From Candidatus Melainabacteria bacterium (GTDB taxonomy: Bacteria > Cyanobacteriota > Vampirovibrionia > Obscuribacterales > Obscuribacteraceae), in NCBI GenBank assembly GCA_003242885.1, contig QKMZ01000006.1, positions 248,001 to 312,000 of the forward strand: a DNA stretch of 64,000 nucleotides, written 5' to 3'. The notes under the pieces are model-generated. The model did not search any database, was not told where the DNA came from, and saw nothing but the letters and a program-made list of their open reading frames with translations. Shown here piece by piece: positions 59,252 through 64,000 of this stretch; the stretch's first letter is position 1; every line of letters begins with the position of its first letter. A program made the position numbers and the translations under genes.

Positions 59252-62047
59252 TTACTTGCTTGGAAATGCGTCAAGCATTTTTTCTTCCTGCTTACTCTCT
59301 TTCATCAGCGCGTTGTAGCCGTTTAAGAGCTTCTTTCTCAGAGCGTCCGGCGCCGAAGGTTGTGAAGCTAGAGTTTCAAATGCTTTCTGGTAAAGACCTT
59401 CCGCGTTTGCATAATCCGAACTTTGTTGTTTGAGCACTGCCAGATTGCGAATCAGTTCAACCTTCGCCAGCTGGTCGAAATCAGCCAACTGGTCGCTGTA
59501 TTCGATTACTGTCGGTAGCAAGTCTTCGAGCTCGCTTCTCTTTTGGGTAGCTAAATATATGTCGCATAGGTCTAAGTAGGACTTAAGGATGTCGCGCTTG
59601 TCGTAGGGGCGGCTGCGAGTCAATATGGCGATGGAACGCTTTAGCTTTGCCTCTCCGTTGTTAGCCAGCTTCTTCAGGTCTTCTGCTGCAGTTTGTGAGA
59701 AGCCTGAGTCTTTAAGCCTCTTTTCAAAAGATACGATGGCAAGAATGCCGCTCAGGTCATTTTCTGCCGATAACCGCAGGGATTGGGCGATTGCCCAATA
59801 TTGGCAGGGCAGCTGATTTCGCAAAACAGGAAGCAGTGAATTGATTTTTTTGCTGCTCTCTTTTTGACGTTGACTGATCAAATCAAGCGTTGCCGCTGCG
59901 AGAAATTTCAGAGTCTCCGGACCGGATGCAGCAGATTCACGGGTTGATTGCTGGATAGCTTTGAGGGCGTCTTCTCTTCTGTTCATCTGCCAGTAAAAAC
60001 AACCTAAGGCATATTTGAGCCGGGCTCTATCGCGTGTGAGCAAGTCCGACTCCGCGCTCATTGCGTTGCTCGTAGCTGCCAGTAGATTTGCAGCCTCTCT
60101 GGACTTTCCGATGCCGGCAAGATACTGAGCTTGCTTCACCAGCAGCTCAGCGAAATCAGGAACCTTATTGACCATCAACATTTTGATATGATTGTTCGCT
60201 TGTTCGAATAGCTTCAGCGCTTCGGCTTCGGTTGATGCTGTGAGTGCCAAGTCCGTTGAGATGGCGGCAATTTTCATCGCCGCCAATTTTTGATCGTCGC
60301 TCAGGTGGTCGGAAGTTTTTGCATCGGGACTTTCTGCTGCTGTGAATTTTTGAAGCTCACTGAGCATCTCATCACGAGTGGGCGTGGGCTGCAGTTTTCG
60401 CAACTGCTCTTTGTACTGACCACTTGGATCTTGGAAGTTTTCGCCATCGGAAATTCTGCCGTGATTGAAATTCATGATCACATAGGACAGATCAATAAGA
60501 TGTTCGAGAGTCGTGCTCACTATCAAATTGCTGTTGTCGTCTTTGATATCATTTGCGCTTCGTAAGGCTTTTCGGAAAAACTCGTTAGCTGAATAATAGT
60601 TGCCGCGGTCGAAATATGTTTCTCCCGTGTGCATGTCATCTTGCCACCACGCTAGTTCTTTTGAGGTTTGAGACACCACTGAGATTGAGATTGGTCCGTC
60701 GTTGTCGCGTTTTTTGATACCGCTGTAGACGTCGTAAATTTCCTTTGCGGTGAAAGCAACGACAAGTAGCAGAGCTACTCCAGCCAGTATTTTTCGCTTG
60801 CTGAGAGGCATCTTGCCGTCTGACTTTTTCTCTTGTATCGTATCGGCGAGTTTTTTTGTTGTGCTTGCGACAGGTCTCACGCCCGACTGAGCTGCCTTCA
60901 TGTCATCAGCGGCTTTTTTCACTTCGGCAGCTTTTCTGGCGCTTGCAACATTTTTAGACTGTTGCGCTGCGGCGGCTGCAGCTGCTCGTCCGCCCGCGAG
61001 CAGCGCCTTTTCTGCATCTTCTCGTGCTTTTGATTCTCGATGGGCAATCTTGAGTTTTTCAAAAATTGGCTCAAGGTCTTCGGAAACATCTCCCATTGTC
61101 TGATAGCGATCTTTGCGCTCTTTTTCCATCAATTTCGATAAGACTAAATCAAGTTCTTTTGCGCTGCTCAAATCCGGGCGGACCTGCGCTAAAGGCTTAT
61201 GGCAGTCGTTGAAGTGCATGCCTACAGTGTCTGCAAAGTCGACACCGATGAAGGGGGCTTTGCCGGTCAAAAGTTCGTAGAACATACATCCGAGAGAGTA
61301 CATGTCCGAGCGCTCATCAAGCCGTTCTCCCCTGCACTGCTCGGGGCTCATGTAGAGAGGGCTGCCAAAGACTTCGCCTGTTTCTGTCAAACGCTGTCCA
61401 TCTAATTCTTCTACCTTTGCAATCCCGAAATCAATGATTTTTACAACTTCTGCACCAGTGTCCGGATCTTCGACGAGCATAACGTTGCTCGGCTTGAGGT
61501 CGCGGTGGACGACTCCTTTGTTGTGGGCATGCCGAAGCGCATCTACGCACTGCTTGATGATTGAGACTGCTCTGAAGGCGGGCAAAGCTTTTTTTGGTGC
61601 CATCACATCAGACAAGGAGACGCCTTGCAGGAAGTCCATGACCAGATATGGTTCTGCGCTATCGGCGTCACCGAACTCATAAACCTTGATCAAATTTGGA
61701 TGGTCAAGCTTGCTCAGCGCGATTCCTTCTTGGACAAAACGCGCCCGAGCCTTTTTGTCCAGCTTGCGCTTGTATGCTAAAACCTTGACCGCCACATGTC
61801 TTTTGAGGTTTCGGTCATAAGCTTTATAAACCGCGCTCATGCCGCCCTTGCCGACCATCTCAAGGATTTGATAGGTCTTCCCGAACATCATCCCGGGGTT
61901 CAAATCGCGCGAAGGATTAGTCGCGCCGAGCATAGGCACCATGACGGTCGACTTCGAATCATCTTGACTTTCGGTGGTCGTGTCAAAGTCGGCGCCAGCT
62001 TTTAGCTTTTTGCCGTCATGAATCTGCTTTTCAGGGATTTCTGTCAC
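59252..62047 (-). CDS. Hanks-type Ser/Thr kinase with TM helix and extracytoplasmic TPR-like domain
   Basis: A 931-residue receptor-like kinase from GTG 62047. Residues 1-52 are a charged lead. Kinase domain about 58-330: VGKGGMSAVYKAYDRN, AVKVLAYKRK, HRDLKPSN, IIDFGIAKVEE, SPLYMSPEQCRGE and DRYQTMGDV, all catalytic residues present. An Ala/Lys-rich coiled segment (340-405) leads to one membrane helix near 420-440 (ILAGVALLLVVAF). The outer 490 residues are helical pairs of TPR type (YFDRGNYYSANEFFRKALRS, CFYWQMNRREDALKAIQQST, YANAEGLYQKAFETLASQ). It probably senses an external or periplasmic partner. The two kinases at 14-17 kb have the opposite layout, with the membrane part first. Confidence 0.92.
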   Translation of the reverse strand: MTEIPEKQIHDGKKLKAGADFDTTTESQDDSKSTVMVPMLGATNPSRDLNPGMMFGKTYQILEMVGKGGMSAVYKAYDRNLKRHVAVKVLAYKRKLDKKARARFVQEGIALSKLDHPNLIKVYEFGDADSAEPYLVMDFLQGVSLSDVMAPKKALPAFRAVSIIKQCVDALRHAHNKGVVHRDLKPSNVMLVEDPDTGAEVVKIIDFGIAKVEELDGQRLTETGEVFGSPLYMSPEQCRGERLDERSDMYSLGCMFYELLTGKAPFIGVDFADTVGMHFNDCHKPLAQVRPDLSSAKELDLVLSKLMEKERKDRYQTMGDVSEDLEPIFEKLKIAHRESKAREDAEKALLAGGRAAAAAAAQQSKNVASARKAAEVKKAADDMKAAQSGVRPVASTTKKLADTIQEKKSDGKMPLSKRKILAGVALLLVVAFTAKEIYDVYSGIKKRDNDGPISISVVSQTSKELAWWQDDMHTGETYFDRGNYYSANEFFRKALRSANDIKDDNSNLIVSTTLEHLIDLSYVIMNFNHGRISDGENFQDPSGQYKEQLRKLQPTPTRDEMLSELQKFTAAESPDAKTSDHLSDDQKLAAMKIAAISTDLALTASTEAEALKLFEQANNHIKMLMVNKVPDFAELLVKQAQYLAGIGKSREAANLLAATSNAMSAESDLLTRDRARLKYALGCFYWQMNRREDALKAIQQSTRESAASGPETLKFLAAATLDLISQRQKESSKKINSLLPVLRNQLPCQYWAIAQSLRLSAENDLSGILAIVSFEKRLKDSGFSQTAAEDLKKLANNGEAKLKRSIAILTRSRPYDKRDILKSYLDLCDIYLATQKRSELEDLLPTVIEYSDQLADFDQLAKVELIRNLAVLKQQSSDYANAEGLYQKAFETLASQPSAPDALRKKLLNGYNALMKESKQEEKMLDAFPSK

Positions 62048-62305
62048 TGGACTTAGTAATCTCCCTCAGATACGCTGCACGTACCTGCCCCCCCTCAATG
62101 TTCTACCCTAAAACAGTCGCTTCGGGTGTTTGTTGTGTTTTAAACGCTCCACGTGGCGGCGCTATTTGAACCTTCAGCCAGGTATTAATCTCTGGCAAAC
62201 TGTAGTCTGTTTGCTTAGGCTCTTGTATTTGTGCTAATCATATGAGAGGCCAGTGTTTGCTAGCAATAGTAATAAGACCCAGCGACTTGATGTTTCTGAT
62301 TTGAA

Positions 62306-62671
62306 ATGAGCATCGCCACCTTCTTCGTTTTTCACTTCGTGCAGATCGTTCTGGTCGAATCGATAGTCATGTGGCGTCTCAAATGGGGTACTTACAGGCA
62401 TTCGCTGGTCGATGCGCTGATGATGAATTTCGCATCTATTCTGGGGCTGCTTCTAGGACTGGCGCCCTTGATACGCGGTGCTGGTCCATTCGGTCTGATG
62501 CTCTTTTGCACGTACAGTTTGATGGTTGAAACAGTTACTTTGATGCTGCTCGAGCGGCATCCCTGGAGAAAAGTGGTAAGCACGGTTTTGATCGCGAATT
62601 TGTGCAGCTGTGTTCTTCTGGCTGGTGAGAGTTTCATGAACTGGGCGGACTTTTCTGGACTTTTTCGATGA
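62306..62671 (+). CDS. small hypothetical membrane protein, 121 aa
   Basis: ATG 62306. Four hydrophobic segments at about residues 3-22 (ATFFVFHFVQIVLVESIVM), 36-55 (LMMNFASILGLLLGLAPLI), 60-80 (PFGLMLFCTYSLMVETVTLM) and 89-107 (VVSTVLIANLCSCVLLAGE), joined by short basic loops. No recognised family. It has no strong ribosome site. It diverges from the large kinase gene and is followed 145 bases later by the DUF4388 gene on the same strand. Confidence 0.7.
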   Translation: MSIATFFVFHFVQIVLVESIVMWRLKWGTYRHSLVDALMMNFASILGLLLGLAPLIRGAGPFGLMLFCTYSLMVETVTLMLLERHPWRKVVSTVLIANLCSCVLLAGESFMNWADFSGLFR

Positions 62672-62816
62672 CTTAGCCTGAGGCGTTGCATTTTGCGCAA
62701 GATGCGTTGCAGTTTTAGAAGAGCAAGTGCAAGCCGCTTGGCCTGGCTTTGGCGGTTTATGGTGGGGGTAATGGGGCATAAAAAGCAGGTTAGGCCATTC
62801 ATTACGGGCGCTCATT

Positions 62817-64000
62817 ATGCTTAAAAAGACGAGTTTAGCATCCAAGACATTGCAGAAACTTCCGGCTGCGCCAGGGCTTTCGGAGATTCACCACTTTCTG
62901 TCGGTAGCAATGGAGCAACGGGGGAGGCAGGTGGAGATCACCTGGGCAACGCCCGATAAAATGATGGATTTCTCGCTGAACATCCACTGCCCGATAAAAG
63001 GCGGCGATACCAACTGGAAATTGTTCTTGGGTACGGGTCAGGGCGCTGAGCTTTTGTGGGACTACAGAAGTTGCGATGTGCTGCTCGTTTATAACTTGAT
63101 TGTTTCCTCGTGCGGTGAAGTTCACCAGAGCATTCAAGCTGAAGGTGCCATTACTGTCTCTGAATCATTCCGCGACGCATCTAGAAAACGCGATACTTAT
63201 TTCATGCAGGCAAGCCGGTCGCTCGGCGACGGTGATATGGCCAAGGTTTCGGCCGTTGGGTTGCAGGACAACTCATGGTCGAAGGGGACGCAGGAGATGC
63301 AGGGCGAGCTAAGTCTTGTTCCGACATCAACATTGTTGCAGTCTATTTTGCTTTCCAAAACTACCGGCAAACTTGTTATCAGCAGTCAGAAGGACAATGT
63401 CCAAATTTATTTTGTCGAAGGTCGAGCCGTTCATGCGGAAGGGCTGGGGCAGTCTGGCGATGAGTGCTTGCTTGAGCTTATGTCTCTGCGCGACGGCAAA
63501 TACAATTTTGAGCCGCGTGCGCGTACAGAGAAGCAAAATGTGGTTACTGATCTGGAAACTCTCATCGTTCGTGGTGTTCAGCTCACAGACAGCATGACTT
63601 ATCTTCGTCACGCAGGAGTGGCGCCTGAATCGATTTTGTTAAAAGCTCGCAAAGATACTACTGAGTTTGAACTTTCGTCGAGCATCGAAGGCAATCAAGC
63701 TATCAACGGCGAAGCTATGCTCCAGCTCTACATAGCTATCGATGATCGTTCTATGCTCAAGCAAGTTACGCGTATGGCAGAACTCAAAAAGAGTGAATGG
63801 GTGCCTGCGCTGTGTCACTTGATTGAGAAGGACTTTGTCACGTTCTCGAATGAGCACGTCAAATCGAAAAGTGAAAGATCAAACCTGCAGGGCAAGCAGA
63901 TCGATACATCCCTCATTCACAGTGTGATGATGACTTTACGCCGACCGGAAACCGGTATGTTCACTTATCCGGCGTTCTTGTACTTCTTAGAGCAAGAGTA
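62817..64000 (+). CDS. DUF4388 signalling protein, 5' part (runs off the window)
   Basis: ATG 62817 opens a frame with no stop to the window edge, 394 codons. Residues 165-245 are a DUF4388 domain (GELSLVPTSTLLQSILLSKT, GKLVISSQKDNVQIYFVEGR, DECLLELMSLRDGKYNFEP), common in gliding and predatory bacteria and often coupled to signalling parts. The N-terminal 150 residues (FLSVAMEQRGRQVEITWATP) are of unknown type. The last residues, RRPETGMFTYPAFLYFLEQE, look like the opening of a GGDEF domain (DPLTGLFN-type start), so the full protein may be a diguanylate cyclase-like output. That extension is inference from about 20 residues. No signal peptide, so cytoplasmic. Confidence 0.82.
   Translation, partial: MLKKTSLASKTLQKLPAAPGLSEIHHFLSVAMEQRGRQVEITWATPDKMMDFSLNIHCPIKGGDTNWKLFLGTGQGAELLWDYRSCDVLLVYNLIVSSCGEVHQSIQAEGAITVSESFRDASRKRDTYFMQASRSLGDGDMAKVSAVGLQDNSWSKGTQEMQGELSLVPTSTLLQSILLSKTTGKLVISSQKDNVQIYFVEGRAVHAEGLGQSGDECLLELMSLRDGKYNFEPRARTEKQNVVTDLETLIVRGVQLTDSMTYLRHAGVAPESILLKARKDTTEFELSSSIEGNQAINGEAMLQLYIAIDDRSMLKQVTRMAELKKSEWVPALCHLIEKDFVTFSNEHVKSKSERSNLQGKQIDTSLIHSVMMTLRRPETGMFTYPAFLYFLEQE

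Noticed and set aside
59603..59620. Possible REP (GTAGGGGCGGCTGCG) inside the large kinase gene
   Set aside because: There is no matching stem arm, so it is likely ordinary codons.

Overview
No rRNA or other marker gene is present, so the host can only be inferred. GC content looks close to 50 %. The gene set is that of a free-living heterotrophic, diderm-like bacterium: full-length DnaE, RuvA, scattered aromatic amino-acid genes, SpeD, many Hanks-type kinases fused to membrane and TPR parts, a DUF4388 protein, exported RHS and LamG proteins. I see no photosynthesis genes and no split-intein dnaE. The style fits a non-photosynthetic relative of cyanobacteria (Vampirovibrionia, Obscuribacter-like), but this is a low-to-moderate confidence inference.

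Layout. 1-6.8 kb: end of a multicopper-oxidase-like gene, a class III aminotransferase, a secreted matrixin-like protease, two tandem secreted paralogues and an HslV-like Ntn hydrolase with a basic tail. 6.8-7.5 kb: a REP-associated (RAYT) transposase bracketed by its hairpins. 7.5-12.5 kb: aroA, diverging from an aroC-aroB-pheA operon. 12.5-22 kb: an acidic EF-hand-like protein, two sister membrane-anchored kinases, two TPR proteins, an OmpR-type regulator facing a beheaded histidine kinase. 22.3-34.7 kb: an apparent operon of exported proteins (LamG/CHB_HEX protein, 2648-residue RHS protein, TPR lipoprotein-like or periplasmic protein). 34.9-38.9 kb: TonB-like and GNAT proteins, then a Spy-like protein, an ECF sigma factor, a probable anti-sigma factor and a membrane protein. 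38.9-41.6 kb: the aroF-tyrA operon with its leader. 42.3-47 kb: UspA, a tiny membrane protein, a Gly/Lys-rich exported protein, a frameshifted threonine-dehydratase-like gene, an LRR protein and speD. 47.6-54 kb: dnaE, a 73-residue protein, a membrane protein, ruvA, tRNA-Pro. 54-64 kb: a regulator with a decayed GGDEF domain, DUF309, a HyuA-like enzyme with a permease, a kinase-TPR protein and the start of a DUF4388 protein.

The strongest undescribed system is the leader of the aroF-tyrA operon (41.2-41.6 kb, minus strand). A consensus-like promoter is followed by a 16-codon leader peptide with the run FGFYFWY, a Rho-independent terminator with an overlapping alternative pairing, and then a second small reading frame containing YYWYFFFF, all before the DAHP synthase start. 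This is the anatomy of ribosome-mediated attenuation by all three aromatic amino acids, apparently in two stages.

The second theme is a REP/RAYT system: short palindromes, many with a 5' GTAG head, lie around the RAYT gene and at at least eight other loci. Several supply or abut stop codons, one is the likely terminator of aroC-aroB-pheA, one forms the N-terminus of the matrixin gene, and a composite of about 215 bp sits in frame inside a kinase catalytic domain.
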